From Pseudomonadota bacterium (GTDB lineage Bacteria; Pseudomonadota; Gammaproteobacteria; Steroidobacterales; Steroidobacteraceae), in assembly GCA_025351005.1 (NCBI GenBank), contig JANXWS010000071.1, positions 1 through 36,867 on the forward strand: 36,867 nucleotides of DNA. Reading direction: 5' to 3'. Shown here piece by piece: positions 6,979 through 15,242 of this stretch. Position numbers and translations under genes: made by a program. Under the pieces are notes generated by a model. That model searched no databases, was not told where the DNA came from, and saw only the letters and a list, made by a program, of their open reading frames with translations. Within the stretch, counting starts at the first letter, position 1, and every line of letters starts with the position of its first letter.

Positions 6979-7842
6979 ATGGGCCACGCCGACACTCCGT
7001 CTCGTACCTGGACTTTCTACAACGGCGACTGGCACGACGGTAATGTCGCGCTGTTCGGCCCGCGCACGCACGCCGTCTGGCTTGGCTCGTCGGTATTTGA
7101 CGGAGGCCGCGCCTTCGAAGGCGTAACGCCGGACGTCGACCGCCATTGCGCCCGCATCAACGACTCGGCGGCGAAGCTGGGACTCAAGGCCGTGGTGCCG
7201 CAGGAGACCTGGCTGGGCCTGATACAGGACGGCATCAAGCGCTTCGGCCCGCGGCCCGAGCTCTACATTCGGCCCATGTACTGGGCCGAAAGCGGCGGCC
7301 CGCTGTCCGTGCCTGCCGATCCCGAATCGACGCGCTGGTGCCTGACCATGTACGAGGCGCCGATGCCGGCGCTGGGCGGGACGTCGATCACGCTCTCTCC
7401 GTTCCGCAGGCCTTCGATCGACACCATGCCGGTCGACGCCAAGGCGGGTTGCCTGTACCCGAACAACGCCCGCGCGATGGTCGAGGCCGGCCGGCGCGGC
7501 TTCGACAACTGCCTGCTGTGCGACCTGCTCGGCAATGTCGCGGAGCTCGCCAACGCCAACGTCTTCATGGCCAGGGACGGGATCGTCTACACGCCGATCG
7601 CAAACGGCACGTTCCTCGACGGCATTACGCGGCAGCGGGTGATCCGCCTGCTGCGGCATGCCGCAGTCGAGGTCCGGGACGCGGTACTCGGCTACGACGA
7701 TTTCCTCGAGGCGGATGAGATCTGGAGTTGCGGCAATTACGCGAAGGTTTCGCCGATCACGCGCATCGGGACCCGCCTGCTGCCTCCCGGTCCGTTGTAT
7801 CGCAAGGCGCGCGAGCTGTACTGGGAGTTCGCACACAGCTGA
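6979..7842 (+). CDS. class IV PLP aminotransferase (branched-chain aminotransferase-like)
   Basis: 287 residues from ATG 6979, with fold-type IV signatures throughout. FYNGDW and GSSVFDGGRAFEG at about 13-48 are the entry motif. YIRPMYW at about 96-102 is typical of the small-domain side. The PLP-binding lysine is K155 in the DAKAG segment, followed by YPNNARAMVEA. The cofactor-binding Glu lies in NVAELANANVF, and GTFLDGITRQRVI matches the C-terminal phosphate-binding region. It probably transaminates branched-chain or related amino acids in the cytoplasm. D-amino acid transaminase or another class IV specificity cannot be excluded. The longer upstream frame is rejected because residues before M(6979) do not look like the family. 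The Shine-Dalgarno is weak. The next gene is an EamA-type exporter about 110 nt downstream. Confidence 0.88.
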   Translation: MGHADTPSRTWTFYNGDWHDGNVALFGPRTHAVWLGSSVFDGGRAFEGVTPDVDRHCARINDSAAKLGLKAVVPQETWLGLIQDGIKRFGPRPELYIRPMYWAESGGPLSVPADPESTRWCLTMYEAPMPALGGTSITLSPFRRPSIDTMPVDAKAGCLYPNNARAMVEAGRRGFDNCLLCDLLGNVAELANANVFMARDGIVYTPIANGTFLDGITRQRVIRLLRHAAVEVRDAVLGYDDFLEADEIWSCGNYAKVSPITRIGTRLLPPGPLYRKARELYWEFAHS

Positions 7843-7951
7843 CGGCCGCCCGCCGCACGACCTCGACGGCGACCCGCGATTCGCCCGCGCCTACTTCACA
7901 TTCGCACGCCGGCTCCGACCGGCGAGCGCGACACAGGAGCGTCTGACCCAC

Positions 7952-8956
7952 GTGAGCAATACAGGCAGCCCCCGGGAACGGCACCCCGGCCGGCGCATAC
8001 CGTCCGCGGAATGGTCGATCGCGCCCGCTGCCGGCCGGCCACAGGATCGGGAAGCTTCGGCCCCGACGCCTCGCCGTCGCCTCGATCTGCGGGCGGTGGT
8101 CCTGGTGCTGCTGCTGTGCGTGATCTGGGGCCTTCAGCAGGTCGTCATGAAAATCGTTTCCGGCGATGCGGCGCCGGTCATGCAGCTCGCGATCCGTTTC
8201 GCCGTGGCGGCGGTATTTTTCTCGATACTGGTGGGCATCCGGGAAGGCCGCTCCGCACTCGCAGACGGGACCCTTCCCAGCGGCATTCTCCTCGGCGTGC
8301 TCTTCTCGCTCGAATTCATCCTGATCAGCCAGGCGCTGAACCACACGACCGCGGCGCATACGACGGTGTTCCTGTACTCCGCGCCGATTTTTACCGCACT
8401 CGGGCTCCAGTTCCTCCCCGACGAGCGCCTGGCGGCCACGCAATGGGTCGGGATTGCAACGGCGATGCTGGGGCTTGCGGTCGCGTTTCTGGGCCCGGGC
8501 GACCGGCCCGTCGCCGAGCTCGTGAAGGGGGATTGTCTCGCTTTGCTTGGCGGCGCCATGTGGGGGTTGAGCAACGTCGCGCTACGGCGCGGTCGCATCG
8601 GGACCGCGGCGACGGCCAAGACCGTTCTTTACCAGGTCAGCACCGCCGCGGTCCTGTTGTCCCTGTTTGCGATCCTGGCAGGCGAGACACGCTTCGTCCC
8701 GACCGCTTCCGTGCTGCTGGCGATGACGTTTCAGACACTGATGATCTCCATCGTGAGCTACCTCATCTGGTTCTGGCTGCTGCGGAAATACATGACCTCG
8801 CGCTTGATGCTGCTGACGCTGCTGACGCCGCTGTTCGGAGTGATGTTCGCGGCGTCGATCCTGGGAGACCGGGTCGAGCTGCGATTCGCGCTGGGATCCC
8901 TGATGGTGCTGGCCGGCATCCTGATCACGAATCGCCAGCTCATCAGTCAACGCTGA
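7952..8956 (+). CDS. EamA/DMT-family transporter
   Basis: 334 residues from a GTG start at 7952. A basic, proline-rich cytoplasmic N terminus of about 45 residues is followed by ten hydrophobic segments arranged as two EamA repeats. The first contains VLVLLLCVIWGLQQVVMKIV and AIRFAVAAVFF. The second begins KGDCLALLGGAMWGLSNVAL and ends with LLTPLFGVMFAASILGD and LRFALGSLMVLAGILI. The repeated WG and the R-F/P-L-F positions are typical of drug/metabolite exporters of the inner membrane. Substrate cannot be predicted; the aminotransferase upstream hints at amino acids or their metabolites. The long frame opens far upstream inside the preceding gene. GTG 7952 is preferred because AGGAG lies 12 nt before it, although that spacing is long. 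Confidence 0.85.
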   Translation: MSNTGSPRERHPGRRIPSAEWSIAPAAGRPQDREASAPTPRRRLDLRAVVLVLLLCVIWGLQQVVMKIVSGDAAPVMQLAIRFAVAAVFFSILVGIREGRSALADGTLPSGILLGVLFSLEFILISQALNHTTAAHTTVFLYSAPIFTALGLQFLPDERLAATQWVGIATAMLGLAVAFLGPGDRPVAELVKGDCLALLGGAMWGLSNVALRRGRIGTAATAKTVLYQVSTAAVLLSLFAILAGETRFVPTASVLLAMTFQTLMISIVSYLIWFWLLRKYMTSRLMLLTLLTPLFGVMFAASILGDRVELRFALGSLMVLAGILITNRQLISQR

Positions 8957-9032
8957 CCGGTCGGCAGGCTCACCCCGACGGATAGCGCCGAACTCGTGCT
9001 GCCGACGTCCGGCAACCGCGCCCGCTCCGATC

Positions 9033-9070
9033 CGGGAGTCCCCGGTACTTCGACCAGAGCGAGACTCCCG
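9033..9070. terminator. inverted repeat between convergent genes
   Basis: CGGGAGTC (9033-9040) and GACTCCCG (9063-9070) form a perfect 8-bp stem with a 22-nt loop, between the convergent transporter and oxidoreductase genes. It could terminate both. There is no T-run on either side. Confidence 0.35.
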
Positions 9071-9099
9071 CGCGGCGCAGTTCGGCCATCCGAGTGGCG

Positions 9100-10077
9100 C
9101 TACGCCTCCGGCAGGACCACGACCTTGCCGAGCACCTTGCGTGCCTGGATCCTCTGCATCGCGTCGATGACGCCGGATAACGGTATCCGTTCGGTGATCG
9201 ACGGTTTGACCTTGCCCGCGCGGAACCATGCCACGAGCTGTTGCACGTTCAACGCGTGACCCTTCGGATCGCGACGCACGGACTCGCCCCAGAATACGCC
9301 GACCATCGTTCGCTCCATGAGGAGCGCGAGGTTGAGCGGCATGCTGGGGATCGTCCCGCTCGCGAAGCCGACCACCACGTGACGTCCGCGCCACCCCAGC
9401 GCACGAAATGCCAGCTCGGAATAGGCCCCGCCGACCGGATCGTAGACGACGTCGACGCCCTTCCGGCCGGTAATCGCGGCGCAGCGGTCGCGCAATTTCT
9501 CCGAGTCATATGCAATCGTGTGATCGGCACCAGCCTGGGCGCACAGCGCGAGCTTTTCGGGGCTCGACGCCGCGGCTATCACCGTCGCCCCGAGTGCCTT
9601 GCCGATCTCCACCGCGGCGATACCGACGCCGCCGGCGGCGCCGAGCACGAGCAGGGTCTCGCCCGGCTGCACGTGCGCGCAATCCTTCAAGCCCCGCAGC
9701 GACGTGCAGTAGGTCAGAAAGAATGCAGCAGCGTCCGCGTAGTCCATTCCCTCCGGTAGCGGCATGACCTGCGCAGCATCGGCGACTGCTTCCTCCGCAA
9801 ATCCGCCGAGCCCGAAAGCCACGACCTGGTCGCCGACCTTGAGGTGACGGACGTCGGCGCCGGCCTCGCTGACGACGCCCGCGAACTCCGCGCCCGGCGC
9901 GAACGGCAGTGGCGGCTTGATCTGGTACAGCCCCTGGACCATCAGGGCGTCCGGGTAGTTGAGCGCGGCCGCCTTGACGTCGATGCGGACCTGCGTGGGG
10001 CCGGGGGCCGGAACCGGGACGTCCTGCACAGAAAGGGAGTCGAGCGGACCGAAGGCGGCGCATAACAAGCTCTTCAT
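9100..10077 (-). CDS. NADPH:quinone oxidoreductase, zinc-independent MDR family
   Basis: 325 residues from ATG 10077, chosen because AGGAG lies 7 nt before it (the frame runs eight codons further). It is a medium-chain dehydrogenase/reductase without the structural-zinc cysteine cluster. GroES-like N-terminal part: IDVKAAALNYPD at about 32-43 and PGAEFAGVVSEAG at 61-73. Rossmann part: LGAAGGVGIAAVEIGKALGA at 145-164, the AAGGVG NADPH loop, and YDPVGG further on. The end is the usual IQARKVLGKVVV. It is probably a cytoplasmic reductase of quinones or alpha,beta-unsaturated carbonyls. It is alone on its strand, convergent with the transporter gene and upstream-adjacent to a small membrane-protein gene. 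Confidence 0.93.
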   Translation of the reverse strand: MKSLLCAAFGPLDSLSVQDVPVPAPGPTQVRIDVKAAALNYPDALMVQGLYQIKPPLPFAPGAEFAGVVSEAGADVRHLKVGDQVVAFGLGGFAEEAVADAAQVMPLPEGMDYADAAAFFLTYCTSLRGLKDCAHVQPGETLLVLGAAGGVGIAAVEIGKALGATVIAAASSPEKLALCAQAGADHTIAYDSEKLRDRCAAITGRKGVDVVYDPVGGAYSELAFRALGWRGRHVVVGFASGTIPSMPLNLALLMERTMVGVFWGESVRRDPKGHALNVQQLVAWFRAGKVKPSITERIPLSGVIDAMQRIQARKVLGKVVVLPEA

Positions 10078-10241
10078 CGACGATCTCCTGAACGGAACCA
10101 CGTATCAACGGGCGGCACCGTCAGCCGCCCCTGGAGACGCAGGCGGGGCACCCGGGCCTCGGCAGATTTAGCGGCCACGGGCGGCGCGCGCGGGTCCGGT
10201 CTGCCGGCGCCAACAAGCCAACCCGGCCCTGACGGTCTGCG

Positions 10242-10439
10242 TCACGAGTGTTGCCGTACCAGCACCGCGACGGCGAGCAGCACCAGCGTCAAAGCCTGCA
10301 GCCCGACGCGCAGCCACATCAGCGGCGTGCCAAGTTCGGTACGTGTCGGGTCGCCTCCAGACATGGTCATCAGGCCCAGAATCAGCGCCGCAACCGTGGC
10401 GAGGATCGCCAGAATGATCGCAATCAGAAGCAGGTCCAT
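10242..10439 (-). CDS. small two-TM membrane protein (HIG1/twin-TM type)
   Basis: 65 residues with two hydrophobic helices, about 3-25 and 43-62, joined by a short polar loop TMSGGDPTRTELGTP. The MWLRVGLQALTLVLLAVAV second helix, with R-V-x-x-Q near its start, matches HIG1-domain and twin-transmembrane proteins of proteobacteria, some of which associate with respiratory complexes. No direct evidence of that role is present here. The ATG is preceded by a G-rich stretch (CAGGGGGC) that can act as a ribosome-binding site. It is transcribed divergently from the GlxA-type regulator. Confidence 0.75.
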   Translation of the reverse strand: MDLLLIAIILAILATVAALILGLMTMSGGDPTRTELGTPLMWLRVGLQALTLVLLAVAVLVRQHS

Positions 10440-10756
10440 GATTTGTCGCCCCCTGTCGGCCAGCGCAGACTGTTATTTTCCGACGCCTAGAATGCCAGAC
10501 GGGCGGGGACAACGGGGTTGTCGCGTAGCGGCGAGACCCGGTCGCGGCCGACGGGCGAGCACGCGGTGGACAGCCAATGGACCCGGGTGCCGGGTGCGGC
10601 GCGGTCTCTGCAGTCGGTCGCGATCGGCAACGACAGCCCGACCCGTGCGGCGCCGCAAAAGCGCTGGTCGCCCGCTCCGAGTCGACGTCCGGATTGGTCG
10701 GATCGGCGACATGGAGGACGCCGCGGCGTACGTGTACAAGGATTCGCGAGGTCACC
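10440..10756. other. divergent intergenic region with a dyad
   Basis: It separates the minus-strand two-TM gene from the plus-strand regulator. GACAAC (10508-10513) and GTTGTC (10517-10522) with a 3-nt spacer form a 15-bp perfect dyad that could be an operator. No convincing -35/-10 pair or coding sequence was found. Confidence 0.45.
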
Positions 10757-11869
10757 GTGAACACCGATTCGCCCGTCACCATCGCGCTGCTCGCCTATGA
10801 CGCCGTCCAGGCACTGGACCTGACCGGGCCGCTCGACGCGTTCGCCTCGATGAACGAGCTGCGCGCGCGCTCGTACTCATGCGTCGTCGCGAGTCTCGAC
10901 GGGTCGCCGGTCGCCAGCTCGAGCGGGCTCCGGATCGTGCCGGACGCGGCCTTGGCCGATGTAGGCCCCGTCGACACGCTGATCGTTCCCGGCGGCGAGG
11001 GCCTGCGCCGCACGGGCGTCGGCGAGGCGGTGGCTGCAGCCGTGCGACGGCGCGCCGCGAGCACGCGGCGGATCGTGTCGATCTGCACTGGAATCTACGG
11101 GGTGGCGCCGTCCGGTCTCCTCGACGGCCGGCGCGCGACGACGCACTGGCGGTTCGCGGCCGACGTCGCCGCCCGCTTTCCGGCCGTCCGCCTCGAGCCG
11201 GACGCCCTGTTCATCAAGGACGGGCCGTTCCATACGTCCGCCGGCATCACCGCGGCCATCGATCTCGCGCTCGCGCTGATCGAGGAAGACTATGGCGCGG
11301 GAGCGGCGCTACGGGTGGCCCGCGACCTCGTCGTCTACCTGAAACGCTCGGGCGGGCAAGCGCAGTACTCCGAGCCGCTGCGGTTCCAGTCCCGCGCGGC
11401 CGACCGCTTCACCGGGCTCGCGGCGTGGATAACCGCGCACCTCGCGGACGACCTGCGCATCGACGCCCTCGCCGCGGTCGTCGGGCTCAGCCCGCGCCAG
11501 TTCTCGCGGCGCTTCGCGCAGGCCTTCGGGCAAGCCCCGGCACAGCTGGTCGAGACGCTGCGTCTCGACACCGCGCGGGAACGGCTGACCGCGACCCGGG
11601 CCACCGTCAGCGTGATCGCACGGTCGGTCGGCTTCGCGAGCGACGATGCCTTCCGTCGCGCCTTCGACCGGCGCTTCGGCCTCCCGCCCTCCGACTACCG
11701 CGCCCGCTTCCGGCCCACCGCGGACTACCTGCGAGGATCCGACCATGACGCCGACGAAAGCCCTGCTCTGGGTCGTGCCGTTGTCGCTGTTGCTGACGGG
11801 GTCCGCGGGCGAGACCGGCGGCCCGCACTACCGGCACGACGGCGCGCTGATCATGCCCGACGGCTATAG
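10757..11869 (+). CDS. GlxA-type regulator: DJ-1/PfpI domain plus AraC HTH
   Basis: 370 residues from GTG 10757 (a GAGG lies a few bases upstream). Residues 5-190 form a DJ-1/PfpI-like domain with LDLTGPLDAFASMNELRA at 20-37, LIVPGG at 75-80 and the nucleophile-elbow C110 in SICTG. Residues about 216-320 carry two AraC helix-turn-helix units, IDALAAVVGLSPRQFSRRF and VSVIARSVGFASDDAFRRAF. It is a cytoplasmic transcriptional activator. The DJ-1 domain probably senses a ligand. Relatives normally end soon after the YRARFRP segment at about 314-320. This frame has no stop there and runs 125 nt into the cytochrome P460 gene in another frame, adding about 45 unrelated residues. A lost stop or an indel near the end is possible. 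Confidence 0.88.
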   Translation: MNTDSPVTIALLAYDAVQALDLTGPLDAFASMNELRARSYSCVVASLDGSPVASSSGLRIVPDAALADVGPVDTLIVPGGEGLRRTGVGEAVAAAVRRRAASTRRIVSICTGIYGVAPSGLLDGRRATTHWRFAADVAARFPAVRLEPDALFIKDGPFHTSAGITAAIDLALALIEEDYGAGAALRVARDLVVYLKRSGGQAQYSEPLRFQSRAADRFTGLAAWITAHLADDLRIDALAAVVGLSPRQFSRRFAQAFGQAPAQLVETLRLDTARERLTATRATVSVIARSVGFASDDAFRRAFDRRFGLPPSDYRARFRPTADYLRGSDHDADESPALGRAVVAVADGVRGRDRRPALPARRRADHARRL

Positions 11870-12308
11870 GGACTGGATCTTCCTGAGCTCCGGCCTCGAC
11901 ATGAGCTATTCGAAGGCGGCCGAGATGGCCGGGCACTCGATGTTCGACAACGTGTTCGTCGACCGTGCGGCCTGGCAAGGCTTCAAAGCCACCGGCCACT
12001 GGCCGGACCGGACGATGCTGGTGATGGAGGTTCGCGGTGCGAATTCCAGGGGCTCGATCAACGAGCACGGCCAGTATCAGAGCGACGAGCGCATGGGCGT
12101 CGAGATCCACGTCCACGACGAGGCCCGCTTCAAGGGCGGCTGGGCCTTCTTCCTGTCGGACGGCAGTTCGCCGGCGCAACAGGTGCCCTACGAGGCGGAG
12201 TGCTACGCGTGCCACCTTAAGCACGGCGCCGTCGACACGACCTTCGTCCAGTTCTATCCGACGGCAAAAACAATCGCTATCAGATCGGGCACGTTCCGAG
12301 CCGACTAG
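11745..12308 (+). CDS. cytochrome P460 family protein, c-type haem
   Basis: 187 residues. The N terminus has a hydrophobic signal (ALLWVVPLSLLLTGSAG). The P460-family core includes MPDGYRDWIFLSSGLDMSYS at 38-57, then FDNVFVDRAAWQGFKATGHW and MGVEIHVHDEARFKGGWAFF. The haem site is C153-Y-A-C156-H157, followed by GAVDTTFVQFYPT as in the family. It is a periplasmic haem protein; relatives oxidise hydroxylamine or bind NO. The exact activity of this short group is not established. GAGG lies 8 nt before the ATG, supporting this start despite the 125-nt overlap with the regulator frame. The regulator probably controls or co-transcribes it. Confidence 0.88.
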   Translation: MTPTKALLWVVPLSLLLTGSAGETGGPHYRHDGALIMPDGYRDWIFLSSGLDMSYSKAAEMAGHSMFDNVFVDRAAWQGFKATGHWPDRTMLVMEVRGANSRGSINEHGQYQSDERMGVEIHVHDEARFKGGWAFFLSDGSSPAQQVPYEAECYACHLKHGAVDTTFVQFYPTAKTIAIRSGTFRAD

Positions 12309-12343
12309 CCCCGCGCCGCCAGCCCGGGTGCGCAGCGCCGGCG

Positions 12344-12361
12344 CCGGCGGGAACCCGCCGG
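12344..12361 (+). terminator. stem-loop after the cytochrome P460 gene
   Basis: CCGGCGG (12344-12350), tetraloop GAAC, CCGCCGG (12355-12361): a perfect 7-bp GC stem 35 nt after the stop. There is no U-tract. Confidence 0.4.
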
Positions 12362-12426
12362 TCCGGCAGTGCTTTCAGATCCGTGCAGCAGCCGTTCCGG
12401 CACGCTTCCTCTAGAATGTGTCGCGC

Positions 12427-12936
12427 ATGATGGACTGCTACTGGCATGAGGTCGACTCACCGGTCGGCCGACTGTTCCTGACCGGCGACGGCCAGGCCCT
12501 GACGCGCCTGCACTTCCAGTCGCCGGGCCGGCCGATGCGCCCGGAGCGTGGCTGGCGACGCGCCGAAGCGCCGTTCACGGCGGTCTGCCGGCAGCTCACG
12601 GAGTACTTTGCCGGTACGCGGCGCGAGTTCTCGGTGACCCTGGCGCTCGCGGGCACGGACTTCCAATTGACGGTGTGGCGGGCGCTGCAAGCGATCCCGT
12701 ACGGCGAGACCGTAAGCTACGGCGAACTCGCGAAGCGCATCGGCCAACCGACGGCGCCGCGCGCCGTCGGCCTCGCCAACGGCTCGAATCCCATTCCGAT
12801 CATCGTGCCCTGTCACCGCGTGATCGGCGCGGACGGCTCGCTGACCGGATTCGGCGGCGGCATTCCCACCAAGCGGAAGCTGCTCGTGCTGGAAGGAGCG
12901 CCCTGCGTCGCCGACCTGTTCGAGCCGCTGCGCTGA
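12427..12936 (+). CDS. ogt: methylated-DNA-[protein]-cysteine S-methyltransferase
   Basis: 169 residues from ATG 12427 (a GTG at 12418 and an ATG at 12430 are equally possible in frame). It repairs O6-alkylguanine by a suicidal alkyl transfer to its active-site cysteine. The C-terminal half is diagnostic: DFQLTVWRALQAIPYGETVS, YGELAKRIG, AVGLANGSNPIPIIVPCHRV with acceptor C129 in the PCHRV motif, then IGADGSLTGFGGG and KRKLLVLEG. The N-terminal part is the usual RNase H-like Ogt/Ada-C domain. It lacks the extra Ada N-terminal regulator domain, so it is the stand-alone form. It is cytoplasmic and DNA-bound. No clear Shine-Dalgarno is visible. Confidence 0.95.
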   Translation: MMDCYWHEVDSPVGRLFLTGDGQALTRLHFQSPGRPMRPERGWRRAEAPFTAVCRQLTEYFAGTRREFSVTLALAGTDFQLTVWRALQAIPYGETVSYGELAKRIGQPTAPRAVGLANGSNPIPIIVPCHRVIGADGSLTGFGGGIPTKRKLLVLEGAPCVADLFEPLR

Positions 12937-13103
12937 TCGGCCGCAGGCGGCGCCGGCCTGTGCAGGCACGGCGAAGGTGGCCCCGGCCAGCACGATCAGG
13001 GACCAGACGTTCCAAAGTAGCGGCGGGCGGCCAGATCCGCGTTTGGGCGACCGCGAGCGGCTGGTAGAGTACGCGGGCGGCTGGAGCAGTTCCGGGGAAT
13101 CCC

Positions 13104-13844
13104 ATGCACCGAATCACGGACTCATCGCGCGGCCTGAAGTCACGGGGTCAGGCGTCGCGGCATCGCCGCGGCCGGACGGCTGCGATGGCATTCATCGCCG
13201 GTCTGGCCTTCGCGGTCGCGCTAACGGGGTGCGACGGCTCGATGGGTGGCGACGAGTCGCACACGATCAACGGCAGCGTTCACGTGGCCGCCGGCAAACC
13301 GCCCGGCTCGGTCGGGACGGTGAACGGCAGCATCCACGTCGACGACAACGCGGCGGTCACCGTTGCCGCCACGGTCAACGGCTCAATTCATCTCGGCGCG
13401 CACGCCACGGCCGACTCGGTCAAGACCGTCAACGGCGGCATCACGCTCGATGCGGGAGCGCACGTCGCCCACGCCGTCGAGTCCGTCAACGGCAGGATCA
13501 CGCTGCGCGAGGGGGCCGAGGTGTCGGGCGCGGTTGCGAACGTCGATGGTGAGATCGCGCTGACCGCCGCCCACGTGGGCGGTGGCATCCGGACCATCAA
13601 CGGCAGCATCAGCATCAACGGGGACTCGCACGTCGAAGGCGGCATCCTGGTCCGGAAGCCGTCCAGCAGCTGGATCCACGTCGGCAACGACGGGCCGCGG
13701 ATCGTGGTCGGCCCCGGCTCCGTGGTTCAAGGCGATCTTCGCTTCGAACGCACCGTGCGCCTCTACGTCAGCGATCGGGCAACGATCGGGACGGTGACTG
13801 GGGCCACCGCGGTACCGTTCAGCGGCGACACGCCGCCCGGTTAG
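13104..13844 (+). CDS. lipoprotein with repeated TVNGSI turns (beta-solenoid-like)
   Basis: 246 residues. A long basic N terminus precedes a hydrophobic segment and the lipobox LTGC, with C43 as the lipidated residue. M28 (13185) is an alternative start, but GGGGA lies 6 nt before ATG 13104. From residue 53 a unit of roughly 18-20 residues repeats about six times, each centred on a T-I/V-N-G-S/G-I motif: TINGSVHV, TVNGSIHV, TVNGSIHL, TVNGGITL, SVNGRITL, NVDGEIAL, TINGSISI. This is the pattern of right-handed beta-solenoids such as bactofilin-like or polymer-forming proteins. It is probably anchored in the periplasm or outer membrane. I recognise no enzymatic motif. It faces the GH1 gene with a 30-nt gap. 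Confidence 0.85.
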   Translation: MHRITDSSRGLKSRGQASRHRRGRTAAMAFIAGLAFAVALTGCDGSMGGDESHTINGSVHVAAGKPPGSVGTVNGSIHVDDNAAVTVAATVNGSIHLGAHATADSVKTVNGGITLDAGAHVAHAVESVNGRITLREGAEVSGAVANVDGEIALTAAHVGGGIRTINGSISINGDSHVEGGILVRKPSSSWIHVGNDGPRIVVGPGSVVQGDLRFERTVRLYVSDRATIGTVTGATAVPFSGDTPPG

Positions 13845-13874
13845 CGGCCGTCGGCTGCGCGCAGGCGTTCCCTG

Positions 13875-15242
13875 TCAGTCGTCGCGGGACCCCTCGACGT
13901 CCGTGAGGCCGTGGCGCTGGATGACGCGCCGGTAGTAGTGCGCGCTGTCCTTCAGCGTGCGCTGCTGCGTCGCAAAGTCGACGTGCACTATCCCGAAACG
14001 CTGCGAGTAGCCCTGCGCCCACTCGAGATTGTCGAGCAGCGACCAGACGAAGTAGCCGCGGACGTCGACACCGGCGTCAATGGCGGCTTTCACCGCATCG
14101 AGGTGGCGGCGCAGATAGTCGATCCGCAGCGGGTCCGCGACCCGGCCCCCGCTCGCCACGGGTGGATCGTAGAAGGCCGAGCCGTTCTCGGTGATGAACA
14201 GCGGCGGGTTGCCGTAGTCGTCGGCCACGCGCCGCAGCAGTGACGTGAGTGCCGCCGGGAACACCTCCCAGCCCGTGGTCGTGTACGTCGAGTCCTGCTG
14301 CCGGACGCTCGAAGCTGCCAGCGGCCACTGGCCGGCGTCGTGTCGCGTCACGCCGCGCGTGTAGTAATTGACCCCGAGGAAGTCGATTGGTTGCGCGATG
14401 CTGCGGAGGTCCGCGGCGGGCCAATCGCGCCAGGCGTCGCCGAAGACCTCGCGCATCTCGGCCGGGTAGTGGCCGCGAAAGACCGGGTCGAGGTAGTGAC
14501 GATTCATGTAGGCATCGGCCCGCTTCGCCGCCAGCTGATCCTCGGCCGACTCCGAGGCGGGTACCTTGGGCTCGAGGTTCACCACGAGGCCGATCTCGTG
14601 GCGACCGACGGAGCGGTAGGCGGCGACCGCCGCGCCGTGTGCTCGCAGCAGGTTGTGCGACGCGATCGGCGCCTCGAAGGGGCTCTGGTGGCCTGGAGCG
14701 TGGACCCCGAACAGGTAGCCGGCGTCCGCGATTACCCATGGCTCGTTCAGCGTCACCCACCGGCGCACGCGTCCGTCGAGCAGCTTGTAGGTGAAGTGAG
14801 CGTAGTCCGCGAACCATCCGGCGATGTCCGGGTTGAGCCAGCCGCCCCGGTCATCGAGCGCCGCCGGAAGGTCCCAGTGGTACAGGGTCACCATCGGCTC
14901 GATGCCGCGCGCGAGCAGCCCGTCGACGAGCCGGTCGTAGAAGCCGGCGCCCGCCGGGTTGACGGCGCCCCGCCCCTCGGCGAACAGCCGGCTCCAGCTG
15001 ATGCTGAAGCGATAGGCCGTCAGGCCGAGCGCGGCCATCAGGTCGAGGTCCTCCTGCCAGCGCCGGTAATGGTCGCAGGCCAGATCTCCCGTATCGCCGT
15101 CGCGCATCCGGCCCGGCGTGTGCGCGAAGCGGTGCCAGATGCTCGGCCCGGCCCCGTCCGCGAGCGGCGAGCCCTCGATCTGGTAGGCCGCGGTGGCGGC
15201 ACCCCACAGGAAGCCCGGCGGAAACCGCCTGTCGTTCGTCAT
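13875..15242 (-). CDS. GH1 beta-glucosidase
   Basis: 455 residues from ATG 15242, full length for GH1. FPPGFLWGAATAAYQIEG at 7-24 is the family entry signature. The acid/base E167 lies in TLNEP and the nucleophile E352 in ITENG. FLGVNYYTRG and YFVWSLLDNLEWAQGYSQRF are also typical. There is no signal peptide, so it is cytoplasmic. It hydrolyses beta-linked glucose from short oligosaccharides; linkage preference cannot be read. The ATG overlaps the stop of the GH94 gene as ATGA, making it the last gene of the seven-gene operon. It would finish glucose disaccharides or trisaccharides left by the phosphorylase. The open frame upstream of ATG 15242 is only GC-rich read-through of the GH94 gene. 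Confidence 0.95.
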   Translation of the reverse strand: MTNDRRFPPGFLWGAATAAYQIEGSPLADGAGPSIWHRFAHTPGRMRDGDTGDLACDHYRRWQEDLDLMAALGLTAYRFSISWSRLFAEGRGAVNPAGAGFYDRLVDGLLARGIEPMVTLYHWDLPAALDDRGGWLNPDIAGWFADYAHFTYKLLDGRVRRWVTLNEPWVIADAGYLFGVHAPGHQSPFEAPIASHNLLRAHGAAVAAYRSVGRHEIGLVVNLEPKVPASESAEDQLAAKRADAYMNRHYLDPVFRGHYPAEMREVFGDAWRDWPAADLRSIAQPIDFLGVNYYTRGVTRHDAGQWPLAASSVRQQDSTYTTTGWEVFPAALTSLLRRVADDYGNPPLFITENGSAFYDPPVASGGRVADPLRIDYLRRHLDAVKAAIDAGVDVRGYFVWSLLDNLEWAQGYSQRFGIVHVDFATQQRTLKDSAHYYRRVIQRHGLTDVEGSRDD

